Below, piece by piece: positions 8,577 to 17,602 of a DNA stretch of 64,000 nt. Each line of letters opens with the position of its first letter. The stretch's first letter is position 1. The stretch is from CAZPUS01 sp964589825. Its GTDB lineage: Bacteria > Fibrobacterota > Chitinivibrionia > Chitinivibrionales > WJKA01. The stretch lies in NCBI GenBank assembly GCA_964589825.1, contig CAZPUS010000006.1, forward strand, positions 1-64,000, written 5' to 3'. The translations under genes were made by a program, and so were the position numbers. Below the pieces are notes generated by a model that did no database searches, had not been told where the DNA came from, and saw nothing but the letters and a program-made list of their open reading frames with translations.

Positions 8577-9533
8577 ATGGCAGAATGGAAAAAGGTCGAT
8601 GATTTCTGTAATGAGCACGAGCATGAAATCGAGTTGAGGCAACACGAACCTATGGCAAAGCATACCTGGTACCGTATCGGGGGTGCGGCACGCCGGTTCA
8701 TATATCCGAAAACCATAGAGGCAATGATCGGGCTTATAGAGACCTGTTGCAGGGCGGGCATATCGTGGATTGTACTGGGTCACGGTGCAAATGTACTGGT
8801 AAGTGACGAGGGTTTTGACGGGGTGGTAATAAGTCCTGTCAGGTATTTGGATAATATTGAGCGGCTCGATGGCACATGTATAAAAGCCCAATCCGGGGTA
8901 TCGCTTCCACGACTGGTTCGATACTGCGAAGAGAATGCACTTAGCGGAATGGTGGCACTTTCTGGAATTCCCGGAAGTGTTGGCGGGGCATGTTGCATGA
9001 ATGCAGGCACCGATCAGGGAACGTTAGGAGACAGAATAAAAACGATAACGACATACGATCCCTTGACGGCAAGTACGAAGCTCCTTGATGCATCTGCGAT
9101 TTCTTTCGGTTATCGAAACGTACCGAAACTGCAAGGCAGGGTCGTGATCGGCTGCACTCTATCGCTTGACATAGGGGATAAAGAAATACTGTATGAACAG
9201 CGGCAATCGATACTGCAAAAACGCCGTCGCACACAACCCGTGGAGGATCCCTCGTGCGGCAGTGTGTTCAAACGACCGTCCGATGACTTTGCGGGGCGGT
9301 TAATAGAAGCGGCCGGAATGAAAGGGCGTCGCAGGGGCGGAGCACAGGTGTCGTCCCTGCACGCCGGATTCATAGTGAATACCGGCTCCGCCACTGCCGC
9401 GGATGTGGTGGCTCTTATACACGAGGTTCGTACCACGGTAGAGCAGTACTCGGGTGTGAGACTGGAACCCGAAGTACGTTTTGTGGGTTTTAGTTCCTTT
9501 TGTGACGGCATTCCCGTAAAAAAAGCTTTTTGA
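8577..9533 (+). CDS. murB: UDP-N-acetylenolpyruvoylglucosamine reductase
   Basis: FAD- and NADPH-dependent reduction of UDP-GlcNAc-enolpyruvate to UDP-MurNAc, the second committed step of cytoplasmic peptidoglycan synthesis. 318 residues. The FAD-binding segment is visible as 'HTWYRIGG', 'GHGANVLVSDEGFDGVVI' and 'GIPGSVGGACCMNAG'. The catalytic serine is S229 in 'DPSCGSVFKRP' and the C-terminal 'LEPEVRFVG' carries the conserved glutamate. 'YRNV' around residue 180 places it near type I enzymes. It is not beside other mur genes here. A copy of the palindromic element begins 8 bp after the stop. Confidence 0.95.
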   Translation: MAEWKKVDDFCNEHEHEIELRQHEPMAKHTWYRIGGAARRFIYPKTIEAMIGLIETCCRAGISWIVLGHGANVLVSDEGFDGVVISPVRYLDNIERLDGTCIKAQSGVSLPRLVRYCEENALSGMVALSGIPGSVGGACCMNAGTDQGTLGDRIKTITTYDPLTASTKLLDASAISFGYRNVPKLQGRVVIGCTLSLDIGDKEILYEQRQSILQKRRRTQPVEDPSCGSVFKRPSDDFAGRLIEAAGMKGRRRGGAQVSSLHAGFIVNTGSATAADVVALIHEVRTTVEQYSGVRLEPEVRFVGFSSFCDGIPVKKAF

Positions 9534-9540
9534 TGATCAA

Positions 9541-9699
9541 ACCTAAACCGGGCGATTTTTTGTGAAATCTGTTGCCATCCGTACTACATTTAAATTCACG
9601 AAAATCATGAGGCGCCCAACGATTGCCCCATACTTTTCGAGACCATAATAGCAGTACGGCTCACCACAGCTTTCATCAAAACAACCGCTCAATTCAGGT
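9541..9699 (+). mobile_element. Palindromic MITE-like element, copy C
   Basis: 159 bp, ends ACCTAAACCGGGCG and CGCTCAATTCAGGT. The three bases before it (CAA, 9538-9540) are repeated just after it (9700-9702), a candidate target-site duplication. It begins 8 bp after the murB stop and abuts the T-tract of the convergent terminator at 9701-9730. Confidence 0.88.
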
Positions 9700-9700
9700 C

Positions 9701-9730
9701 AAAAAAAAGGGACGCCGGGTGGCGTCCCTT
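9701..9730 (-). terminator. Terminator of the minus-strand lipoprotein gene
   Basis: AGGGACGCC (9708-9716) and GGCGTCCCT (9721-9729) form a perfect nine-pair stem with a four-base loop. Read on the minus strand it ends in eight T (the A-run at 9701-9708), 32 bp after the stop of the gene at 9762. Confidence 0.9.
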
Positions 9731-9761
9731 CATGAATGCGGCAAATGTATGATGCACTAAT

Positions 9762-10808
9762 CTATCGCAGATATTTTTCGGTATAGTGATCTTTGTGTTT
9801 ATAGCAGAGTTTTTTAGCTTTGTTTGAGGGGTTTTTGAACACAAGGACCACCTCTTTTGTTTCGTGATCCTGATCAAGAATCTCCTGGTCGAACTTTGAG
9901 CTTTCGAGGGCGGTATATTTATTGCCTTCGGTGTCGACGATGTAGAAATTCTTGGCCCACAGCCGGATTGGATTGTACGAATAGTTGAACACACTCACGT
10001 TCATTTTAAGCAGGCCGCCTTTGCGGTGTATGGTGGGGACCGCAAGGAATATGTCGTATTCGTTAATCGCATCAAAGAGCGCAGTGTCGGAATAAGAATC
10101 GATTACACGTTCATAGGCGGAGTACGATCCCTGGTTCTTTTTCCGGAAAAGGTGCAGCAGCTGTTTGGCTGTATCACTGGAGGAGTCGAATAAAAGCGCT
10201 TTTTTCGCATAGAATTCTCCGCGCACGAGAGTTCCGGAAGAGACCTCGGTGCTCTCCGCTGCAGTAGCGACCTTTTTTGCAATTTTGAGACTTTTGTCAA
10301 CGTAGGAACCAACCTGCTCTTCTTTTTTCTCTTTAAATTTAGTGGTATTATCAGCGATATCGATTGCTTTGTCCATAAGCGACACATATCGGGTCACCTG
10401 ACCGTTTGTCATTGCCGAATCGGCGAGTCTGCTGAGCAGCTGCGCATATTGGTTGCGTATTTCGGGACTTGCTTTATCAGACATGACACTATCGACATCA
10501 TTAATAAAAAGGTCGATTGCCTCAACGTTTGCACTCGCTTCGGTGAGTATCATGTTGCTGCGAATAATGGTGGTCTTAATGAATTTATCGATCAGTTCGG
10601 TTGAAACCGGCTTGCCGGCGTCCTCACGGGCATTTATGGCTTTGAGATAAAAAATATAGGCTTTCTTTTCAAGAATCCGTTTCTGGTACCCGGATGCTTT
10701 TTCAGCCTGCTTGAATGCCTTGTCCGCCTGAGCCTTGTAAGAAGGACCGCAGGATACGATTAATGTGGAAGTGGCCAATGCCAGCACGAGTAGAAGGTAT
10801 TTTTTCAT
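9762..10808 (-). CDS. Predicted lipoprotein, alpha-helical repeat type
   Basis: The start at 10808 is set by AAAGGAGA immediately upstream. 'MKKYLLLVLALATSTLIVSC' is a lipoprotein signal with Cys20 as the lipidation site. The 348-residue product has a long Lys/Ala/Asp-rich helical middle that looks TPR-like or coiled ('KAFKQAEKASGYQKRILEKK'). It ends in a beta-rich domain with 'MNVSVFNYSYNPIRLWAKNF', the pattern of DUF4352-like extracellular Ig folds. No enzymatic motif is seen. It has its own strong terminator and is divergent from the nucleotidyltransferase gene, so it is probably a single-gene unit in the envelope. Confidence 0.7.
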   Translation of the reverse strand: MKKYLLLVLALATSTLIVSCGPSYKAQADKAFKQAEKASGYQKRILEKKAYIFYLKAINAREDAGKPVSTELIDKFIKTTIIRSNMILTEASANVEAIDLFINDVDSVMSDKASPEIRNQYAQLLSRLADSAMTNGQVTRYVSLMDKAIDIADNTTKFKEKKEEQVGSYVDKSLKIAKKVATAAESTEVSSGTLVRGEFYAKKALLFDSSSDTAKQLLHLFRKKNQGSYSAYERVIDSYSDTALFDAINEYDIFLAVPTIHRKGGLLKMNVSVFNYSYNPIRLWAKNFYIVDTEGNKYTALESSKFDQEILDQDHETKEVVLVFKNPSNKAKKLCYKHKDHYTEKYLR

Positions 10809-11236
10809 ACCATCTCCTTTCATAAATAATTGTGTGAGCGAATCGAAACTCCGAGCGATCCATACTGTTTCGGATGCATCGAACCAAAATACGTTATCCA
10901 AGAGAAAAAACGTAAACTGTTCGCACTAAAACCCGGAATCCGGGTATCACATCCGAAGTTGTTACATAAGTATCGGAGATTCGAATATAAGAAAATTACG
11001 ACTTTACTCTTCAAATATAATATTTTTGCTGAGATACGATACAGTCGGTGCGGGCCGGGGGGTAATCCCCGATGTCTCTTAAAGAACGCGTATACATGCC
11101 TTTTGCAAAATATGGCTCAATACGCGGGAAACGAGATGCAGGCAGAGACCATAGTGCAGCTGTATATCTTTAGAAAAACGCGAATACTGTATGCGTTATT
11201 TCGTCAGACACGGACGAGCATAAGCGTAGGGAAAGA
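10809..11236. other. Intergenic region between divergent genes
   Basis: 428 bp with no credible gene. It must hold promoters for both flanking genes; the only clear element is TATAAT at 11016-11021 on the plus strand without a good -35. A small hairpin (CGGGG/CCCCG around 11055-11070) has no T-tract. No RNA family is recognised. Confidence 0.4.
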
Positions 11237-12598
11237 ATGGAATCCAACTACACAGCCGCAGCAGGAACACAAAAACAACGTGAACGCGCTGCCTTTGATA
11301 TCGTGCAGACTTTGGCGTCTCACGGTTTCAGAGGACTGTACGCGGGTGGATATGTGCGTGATATGCTGCTGCACTCCACACGCAGGGGTGATATAGATAT
11401 TGCAACCGACGCACGCCCCGACGATATTCTTCAGATTTTTTCTAATGTAAAGGCGGTTGGAGCACATTTCGGAGTAATGCTGGTGGTTCGGCAGGGCTTT
11501 GCATTCGAGGTGGCTGCTTTTCGCTCCGATTCGGCATATTCGGACGGACGTCATCCCGACTCGGTGGAGTTTACAAATGCACGTGAAGACGCCAGAAGGC
11601 GGGACTTTACCATAAACGGGCTTTTTTATGACCCGATTTCATCGCAGGTATTTGACTATGTCCACGGAAGAGAAGATCTTCGAAAAGGTGTTGTCAGGGC
11701 GATCGGCAATCCCCGGCGGCGGTTCGATGAGGATTATCTGCGACTGCTTAGAGCCGTGAGATTTGCGGCGGTGCTCAATTTCGAGATCGAATCCGCGACG
11801 TGGGAGGCCATCCGTGAAAGTGCCGCGCATATTACGCATGTAGCAGCGGAGCGGATTTTTGCGGAACTCGATAAAATGGTGCAGAGTCCGGGCGCCGACC
11901 GCGCGGTCCTGCTTTTAAAAGACTCGGGGTTGCTCGAGCATATTATCCCGGAGCTGGCGGAGAACGTGGGTGTGCAGCAACCGGCGCAGTTTCATCCCGA
12001 AGGGGATGTGTTTATGCATACGGTAAAAGCTCTTTCTTTGCTTCGAAATCCTTCACAGGTGTGTGCCTGGGCAACGCTATTGCACGATGTGGGAAAGGTA
12101 GATACGTTCACGTATGCCGATCGTATTCGATTCAACAATCATGCTCGTGTCGGTGCACGTAAAGCGAGCCGTGTGCTTTCCAGGCTTCGTGCCCCCCGCA
12201 ATCTTATCGAAAAGGTATACATATGCATCGATAACCACATGCATTTTATCGAGGTGCAGCGTATGCGCCTTTCGAATCTGAAAAAATTCCTTGCGCGTCC
12301 GACCATCGATGACGAGCTGGAGCTGCACAGAGCCGACTGTTTGTCAAGCCACGGTAATTGCGACAATATCGACTACCTTCTTAAAAAGCGTGATGAGATA
12401 GGAATTGAGGCAATGCGTCCGGAGCCGCTGGTTCGCGGCAGAGACCTGTTGACCCTTGGGTTTCGTCCGGGGCCTGAATTCGGAGAGATACTTGATCAGG
12501 TATACGAACTGCAGCTGGAGGAGCGCATCGGGTCTAAAGAGGAGGCGCTTACCTGGATTCGGCAGCACTATCTTCCCTCCACCAGAGATGCCCGGTAG
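11237..12598 (+). CDS. CCA-adding enzyme / poly(A) polymerase family nucleotidyltransferase with HD domain
   Basis: 453 residues. The class II nucleotidyltransferase head shows 'YAGGYVRDMLLH' (35-46) and the metal-binding 'GDIDIATDA' (51-59), then 'RRRDFTINGLFYDP' and the RNA-contacting 'RFDEDYLRLLRAVRFAA'. An HD domain follows ('ATLLHDVGKVDTF' near 275-290), as in bacterial Cca proteins that also carry phosphodiesterase activity. It either adds or repairs the tRNA 3' CCA end or polyadenylates RNA; the two cannot be separated by eye. The ATG is preceded by GGGAAAG. It sits just upstream of the rimP-nusA operon but is separated from it by a terminator. Confidence 0.87.
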   Translation: MESNYTAAAGTQKQRERAAFDIVQTLASHGFRGLYAGGYVRDMLLHSTRRGDIDIATDARPDDILQIFSNVKAVGAHFGVMLVVRQGFAFEVAAFRSDSAYSDGRHPDSVEFTNAREDARRRDFTINGLFYDPISSQVFDYVHGREDLRKGVVRAIGNPRRRFDEDYLRLLRAVRFAAVLNFEIESATWEAIRESAAHITHVAAERIFAELDKMVQSPGADRAVLLLKDSGLLEHIIPELAENVGVQQPAQFHPEGDVFMHTVKALSLLRNPSQVCAWATLLHDVGKVDTFTYADRIRFNNHARVGARKASRVLSRLRAPRNLIEKVYICIDNHMHFIEVQRMRLSNLKKFLARPTIDDELELHRADCLSSHGNCDNIDYLLKKRDEIGIEAMRPEPLVRGRDLLTLGFRPGPEFGEILDQVYELQLEERIGSKEEALTWIRQHYLPSTRDAR

Positions 12599-12730
12599 CG
12601 TCGGGAATACCGTTATTCGCACGAGTGTTACAAACGTACAATCTGTATGAATGATGGGATGTATTTGTGCGATGCGGGTATTCATTATAACGCAGCCAAA
12701 CCTGTGGCATTCGGAATATTGATGATGCAG

Positions 12731-12759
12731 TTGTGAAACCCTGGTGCAACATATTATAT
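12731..12759 (+). promoter_or_regulatory. Candidate sigma-70 promoter for the rimP-nusA-infB operon
   Basis: TTGTGA (12731-12736), a 17-bp spacer, then TTATAT (12754-12759) within a run of A and T. Transcription would start near 12766, about 130 nt before rimP and about 30 nt before the hairpin at 12797. Confidence 0.4.
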
Positions 12760-12796
12760 TTTAACGAATTTTCCTTACATCGCTTGCCGGTAGAAT

Positions 12797-12819
12797 GAAA
12801 GGGCGAAAGCCCTTTTTTT
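12797..12819 (+). terminator. Intrinsic terminator / possible attenuator in the rimP leader
   Basis: AAAGGGC-GAAA-GCCCTTT, a seven-pair stem closed by a GNRA tetraloop and followed by further T. It lies 199 nt after the nucleotidyltransferase stop and 77 nt before rimP. It therefore either ends the upstream transcript or attenuates the operon promoted at 12731. Confidence 0.7.
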
Positions 12820-12895
12820 ATATCGAAAAAGGCGACTGTATTTTTTGTGCTGCCATGGATAATGGCACAGAATATGAACAACGGTGTGAGACGTG

Positions 12896-13378
12896 ATGGA
12901 GGAGAGAGACCGGACAGACCGGCTGCATGAGGTGATAAACCAGGCGCTGCAGCGACTGGGGCTTGAGCTGTTTGAAGTGAAAACGTCGTATACCGGAGCT
13001 GAACTGAAAATGTCGGTTCTTGCGGATCGGCCCGAAGGCGGGGTAACGGTGCAGGAGTGTGAAGAGGCTGCCAGGGAGATAGAGATGCTGATGCATGTCA
13101 ACGGGACGATGCAACAGCCGCATACGTTGGAGGTCTCCTCTCCGGGTATTGACAGGCCGTTGAAGCGGCAGCGGGATTTTCTGCGCAACAGAGGCCGGCA
13201 CGTAAAAGTAGTATATTCTGAAGCGGCGCAGGAAAAACCTGCGGGTTCCCGGACACTCAGGGGGATTATCGAACACTGCGATGAGACGGTGGTAACAGTG
13301 CGCAGAGAGCACGGGGAAGAAGAATCGATCCCGCTCGATTGGATACGAGATGCACATATAGAAGTGAGTTTTACATAA
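12896..13378 (+). CDS. rimP: Ribosome maturation factor RimP
   Basis: Assists 30S subunit maturation in the cytoplasm. 160 residues, normal for the family. The signature 'LEVSSPGIDRPLKRQRDF' lies at about 78-95, preceded by the N-terminal alpha/beta domain and followed by the SH3-like C-terminal domain. The ATG at 12896 is preferred to the GTG one codon earlier. First gene of the nusA operon, 24 bp before nusA, the order found in most bacteria. Expression may be controlled by the leader hairpin at 12797-12819. Confidence 0.93.
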   Translation: MEERDRTDRLHEVINQALQRLGLELFEVKTSYTGAELKMSVLADRPEGGVTVQECEEAAREIEMLMHVNGTMQQPHTLEVSSPGIDRPLKRQRDFLRNRGRHVKVVYSEAAQEKPAGSRTLRGIIEHCDETVVTVRREHGEEESIPLDWIRDAHIEVSFT

Positions 13379-13402
13379 GACAGGAAAAAGGAACGCGCAG
13401 CA

Positions 13403-14719
13403 ATGACAAAGAAAAAAGCTGAAGAGCAACAGCGAAAAGGTGAACAGATAGTCAAAGCACTGACTATTCTGACCAAAGAGAAAGAGATCAAGATGGACGT
13501 GATCCTCGAGTCGCTCGAGGAGGGGCTTAAAACTGCGGCCCAGAAATATCTCGGAAGACCCGTTCGTGTAGAGGTCGATATCGATAATCAGAATGGAACT
13601 ATCGAGGTGTACACGCTGCGTACCGTCGTGGAAGAGGTCGAGAACCCGGAGGAGGAGATAGAAATCACCGAGGCCAGACAGATAGACGCGAGTCTTGAAG
13701 TGGGAGACGAGCTCGTGGAGGAGCTTGATATTGCTCAGTTCGGCCGTATCGCGATACAGAACGCCAAACAGGTCGTGAACCAGAAGGTGCACGATGCGGA
13801 ACGGGAAAAGGTATACGAAGATTACAGCGGACGGATAGGGGAGCTGGTAACCGGAAAGATTCAGAAAATCGACAGAGGCAATCTCCTCGTTAATATAGGC
13901 AGGACCGAAGCCGTATTGCCTTACAGAGAACAGATACGCAAGGAGCGTCACCGTCAGGGGGAGACCATACGTGGCTGTATTGTCGAAGTGCGGAGAAATA
14001 CGAGCGATGCGCAGGTGATACTCTCCCGGGTATCATCCGAGTTTCTGGCGAAGCTGTTCGAACTCGAAGTACCGGAGATATTCGACAAGACCATTTCGAT
14101 TGTCAAGGTGGTGCGCGATCCGGGAAGACGTTCTAAAATTGCGGTAACCACCAGCGATGATCGGGTCGATCCGGTAGGTGCGTGTGTAGGGATGCGCGGC
14201 AATCGTGTGCAGAGCATCGTGCGTGAGCTTTCAAACGAACGTATCGATATTATCAACTGGACACCGGAAATATCAATGCTGGTGCGCAGAGTTTTTGCTC
14301 CGGCGGAAATAAAACGTGTGCATGAAGTAGGAAAGATGCGGGTTGTAGTGATTGTTCAGCAGGAAGACCTCGCTCAGTGCATAGGCAAGGAGGGACAGAA
14401 TATAAAACTCGCATCCCGTCTCATCGAAAGGGAAATCGATGTGTTCGGTGATGAGGAGCACAGCAAAATGAGTGAGGAGGAGTGGGAGAAAGTCCTGCAG
14501 CCGAAACCGGAAGAGCTTCAGAAGGAGCAGGAGGACGAACTGGAAGAAGAGAGTGAGCAAGAGGGAAACAGCAATCTCGATAATGAGATGACTCCGCAGG
14601 ATGATGAAGAGGCGGATTCTGCATCCGCGCAGCAGCACGAGGAGAGTGAAGCGCAAGAGACGGCTGAGCCGGTAGATGCGGCGAATGAGGAGAATGACAG
14701 CGAAGAAAAGGCATCCTGA
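13403..14719 (+). CDS. nusA: Transcription termination/antitermination factor NusA
   Basis: Binds RNA polymerase and modulates pausing, termination and antitermination. 438 residues: N-terminal polymerase-binding domain (about 10-135), S1 domain (about 143-210, 'GELVTGKIQKIDRGNLLVNI'), then KH1 ('VGACVGMRGNRVQSIV', about 258-273) and KH2 ('AQCIGKEGQNIKLASRL', 324-340). After residue 355 comes an 80-residue acidic tail rich in Glu, Asp, Gln and Ala instead of the two acidic repeats of E. coli NusA. The start has AAAGGA upstream. Co-transcribed with rimP and infB. Confidence 0.97.
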   Translation: MTKKKAEEQQRKGEQIVKALTILTKEKEIKMDVILESLEEGLKTAAQKYLGRPVRVEVDIDNQNGTIEVYTLRTVVEEVENPEEEIEITEARQIDASLEVGDELVEELDIAQFGRIAIQNAKQVVNQKVHDAEREKVYEDYSGRIGELVTGKIQKIDRGNLLVNIGRTEAVLPYREQIRKERHRQGETIRGCIVEVRRNTSDAQVILSRVSSEFLAKLFELEVPEIFDKTISIVKVVRDPGRRSKIAVTTSDDRVDPVGACVGMRGNRVQSIVRELSNERIDIINWTPEISMLVRRVFAPAEIKRVHEVGKMRVVVIVQQEDLAQCIGKEGQNIKLASRLIEREIDVFGDEEHSKMSEEEWEKVLQPKPEELQKEQEDELEEESEQEGNSNLDNEMTPQDDEEADSASAQQHEESEAQETAEPVDAANEENDSEEKAS

Positions 14720-14788
14720 CGATTTCGTCTGCGCAGGTATCTGCTGATGCACACGTAAATGTCTCTATTTTAATGAAGGTGATAGCAT

Positions 14789-17215
14789 ATGGCCAAAGAA
14801 AAAGTCCATAATCTGGCAAAAGAATTCAAGGTTTCATCGGCATCGATGCTGCAGATGCTGCGCAGTATGGGCATCAACGTGAAAAGTCACATGAGCACTG
14901 TTGATGAAAGTATGCGGGATGAAATCAAGAAAAAGTTCGATGACGAGCGTGCTGCAATAAAGAAAAAATATACACGCAAGCAGAAGATTATCGAAAAATC
15001 CCAGGGAGGTATTCTCGGTCGGGCCAAAAAAGCTGAAGAAAAATCCACGTCCAAAGGTGAGACCAGGGAAAGTGCACGACCAAAATCGAACACGGGTGTC
15101 CAACAAAAATCAGGGTCGCTCTCCGATGCACTAAAAAAAGAAACATCACGACGAAAACCCCGTGAAAAAAGCACGGAGGAGCGTGTCTCGCACACCAAAC
15201 CGGCAGATGAAGAAGTCAAAAAAGAAGCTACGCGTTCCACACCGGCAGCAGAAAAAACATCGCAACCCACAAAAAAAGAGGGAAAAGAGGCTCGGGGGAA
15301 AAAGCGCAAAGGGAAAAAAGGAAAAGGTGCGCCGGAGGTAAGTCAGAAGGATGTCGAGTCGAATGTAAAAAAGACTATGGCCAAAATCCAGGCCGGAACG
15401 TCCCGCAAAAGGTACAAAAAGAGTGGAAAAAAAGAAGAAGAAGCAAGTGAGCCGCAAAACGAACTGCTGGTGAGCGAGTTCGTTACAGCCTCAGAGTTTG
15501 CGGGTATGATAGGAAAACCATCCTCCGAAATTATCGCAAAATGTCTCGAACTCGGACTGTTCGTGACCATCAATCAACGCCTCGATTTTGAAACGATCGA
15601 GCTGCTTGCAGGTGAATATGGCTATAACGCAAAGTTGCGGGAGGAATATGCTCCCATCGATGAAGACGAAGATGCTGAAAAGGCACAGCAGGGCGAATTA
15701 ATGCCGCGAGCCCCTGTGGTAACCATTATGGGCCATGTTGACCACGGGAAAACATCACTGCTCGATTACATTCGGAAAACAAACGTGATTGCAGGAGAAG
15801 TGGGTAATATTACCCAGCATATAGCGGCCTACGAGGTGCAGACAAAAAGTGGTCCCGTGACTTTTCTCGACACACCGGGTCACGAGGCGTTTACCGCCAT
15901 GCGTGCACGCGGATCGCAGATTACCGACGTGATTGTACTGATCGTTGCGGCCGACTCGGGTGTGATGCCACAGACAAAAGAGGCTATCGACCATGCCAAG
16001 GCCGCAAGCGTACCCATAGTGGTGGCGATTAATAAAGTCGATCTCGAGACTGCAGATGTAGAAAGAGTCAAAGGCGAACTTGCACAGCACGATGTAGTGG
16101 TTGAAAGCTACGGGGGCCAGGTCTCGTCTGTTGAGATGTCGGCAAAGACCGGCAAAAATGTTGATTCGCTGCTCGAAACGCTCGCGTTGGAGACTGAACT
16201 CATGGAGCTCAAGGCCTCTCCCGAAGGCACAGCGCGCGGCGTAGTTATTGAATCGGAACTTGACAAAGGCAAGGGGGCGGTGGCTACGGTTCTGGTACGA
16301 CAGGGGACCCTTCACAAGGGCAATGCCCTCGTCGTGGGAGAACATTACGGCCGCATTCGCGGTCTTTTCGATGAGCGCGGTCATGCAATCGATGCCGTCA
16401 AGCCATCTCAACCCGCACTAATTCTCGGCCTCTCCGGCATACCTCAGGCGGGTGATACTTTTCGGGTAATGGATGATGAGAAAAAGGCGAGAGAAATAAG
16501 TGCGAAACGACAGGCGGCGCAGAGAGAGAAGGAGTGGAGAAAACACAGTACCGCGTCTCTTGATACATTATACGATCAGATACAAAAAGGTCAGACCGAA
16601 AATCTTAACGTCGTGATCAAGGGTGATGTGGATGGTTCGGTAGAAGCACTTGCCGAATCTCTCGCAAAGCTGAGTACGGACGAAGTAAAGATAAACGTCA
16701 TTCACAAGAGCGTCGGCGCTATCAAGGAATCTGATATCATGCTTGCATCTGCCTCTGAAGCGCTTATTATCGGCTATCATATCAGTCCGAACACAAAAAT
16801 CAAGGAAACCGCAAAACGGGAAAATGTTGAAATCCGTACCTATCGGGTGATTTACGATGCGATTGAGGATTTGCGCAAAGCGATGGAAGGCATGCTCAGT
16901 CCCGAAATCAGGGAAGAAAAAATGGCATCCATACAGGTCCGGGAGGTATTCAAAATTTCGAAAGTCGGAAAAATCGCCGGCTGCATGGTCACCTCCGGTA
17001 CGGTGCGCAGGGGTGACAAGGCACGTTTGGTTAGAAACGATGTGGAAATAGCGGAAACCAAAATTGAATCTCTCAAACGGCACAAGGACGATACTAACGA
17101 AGTCAAGGCGGGCCTGGAGTGCGGAATCGGACTGGAAAAAGTCAAAGACATACAGCCAAATGACCGTATCGAGACCTATAAAGAGATTGAAGTCGCCCGT
17201 ACACTGTCCGCCTGA
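14789..17215 (+). CDS. infB: Translation initiation factor IF-2
   Basis: GTPase that delivers initiator fMet-tRNA to the 30S subunit. 808 residues. The IF2_N domain is at 1-55 ('VHNLAKEFKVSSASMLQML'), followed by a long Lys/Glu-rich linker (about 60-220) and a second IF2_N-like segment. The G domain shows G1 'GHVDHGKTS' (about 315), G3 'DTPGHEAF' (about 360) and G4 'NKVD' (about 414). Domains II-IV complete the protein to 'RIETYKEIEVARTL'. All catalytic motifs are intact. The ATG has AAGGTG upstream. It lies between nusA and rbfA. Confidence 0.98.
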   Translation: MAKEKVHNLAKEFKVSSASMLQMLRSMGINVKSHMSTVDESMRDEIKKKFDDERAAIKKKYTRKQKIIEKSQGGILGRAKKAEEKSTSKGETRESARPKSNTGVQQKSGSLSDALKKETSRRKPREKSTEERVSHTKPADEEVKKEATRSTPAAEKTSQPTKKEGKEARGKKRKGKKGKGAPEVSQKDVESNVKKTMAKIQAGTSRKRYKKSGKKEEEASEPQNELLVSEFVTASEFAGMIGKPSSEIIAKCLELGLFVTINQRLDFETIELLAGEYGYNAKLREEYAPIDEDEDAEKAQQGELMPRAPVVTIMGHVDHGKTSLLDYIRKTNVIAGEVGNITQHIAAYEVQTKSGPVTFLDTPGHEAFTAMRARGSQITDVIVLIVAADSGVMPQTKEAIDHAKAASVPIVVAINKVDLETADVERVKGELAQHDVVVESYGGQVSSVEMSAKTGKNVDSLLETLALETELMELKASPEGTARGVVIESELDKGKGAVATVLVRQGTLHKGNALVVGEHYGRIRGLFDERGHAIDAVKPSQPALILGLSGIPQAGDTFRVMDDEKKAREISAKRQAAQREKEWRKHSTASLDTLYDQIQKGQTENLNVVIKGDVDGSVEALAESLAKLSTDEVKINVIHKSVGAIKESDIMLASASEALIIGYHISPNTKIKETAKRENVEIRTYRVIYDAIEDLRKAMEGMLSPEIREEKMASIQVREVFKISKVGKIAGCMVTSGTVRRGDKARLVRNDVEIAETKIESLKRHKDDTNEVKAGLECGIGLEKVKDIQPNDRIETYKEIEVARTLSA

Positions 17216-17251
17216 TATGTCGTAGCGGAGTACACAGCAGAGTTATACACA

Positions 17252-17602
17252 ATGGGGTATCATAAATCCAGACTACGGGAAGATCTTCGCCAGAGAATCA
17301 CGATGGTCATCAAGGAACGGATTCGGGATCCGCGGGTTCCGGAACTCGTTTCGGTCACCGACATCGTATTGAGCGACGACACACGTCATGCAACAGTATA
17401 CCTTAGCATTTTTGGAGATGAGGCATACAGACAGGATGCACTCGATGTACTCAACAAGGCGGCTGCATTTGTGCAGCATCAGGTGTCTACGGGTTTACGC
17501 AGCAAATATATGCCCCAGCTTCTGTTCAAGCTCGATTCAGCCATTGATAAAACAACCAGAATAGACTCTCTTTTGGATGCGCTACACGATGATCTGGAAT
17601 GA
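17252..17602 (+). CDS. rbfA: Ribosome-binding factor A
   Basis: KH-fold cold-shock factor needed for late 30S maturation. 116 residues. The family core is visible as 'ERIRDPRVPELVSVTDIVLS', then 'ATVYLSIFGDE' and 'LRSKYMPQLLFKLDSAIDKT'. Follows infB by 36 bp; its last codons overlap the start of the DHH phosphoesterase gene, implying translational coupling. Confidence 0.95.
   Translation: MGYHKSRLREDLRQRITMVIKERIRDPRVPELVSVTDIVLSDDTRHATVYLSIFGDEAYRQDALDVLNKAAAFVQHQVSTGLRSKYMPQLLFKLDSAIDKTTRIDSLLDALHDDLE

Noticed and set aside
8577..9533. Minus-strand frames across murB and across the rimP-nusA-infB region (some longer than 200 residues)
   Set aside because: They are antisense shadows of clearly recognisable genes, lack ribosome sites and show low-complexity composition.
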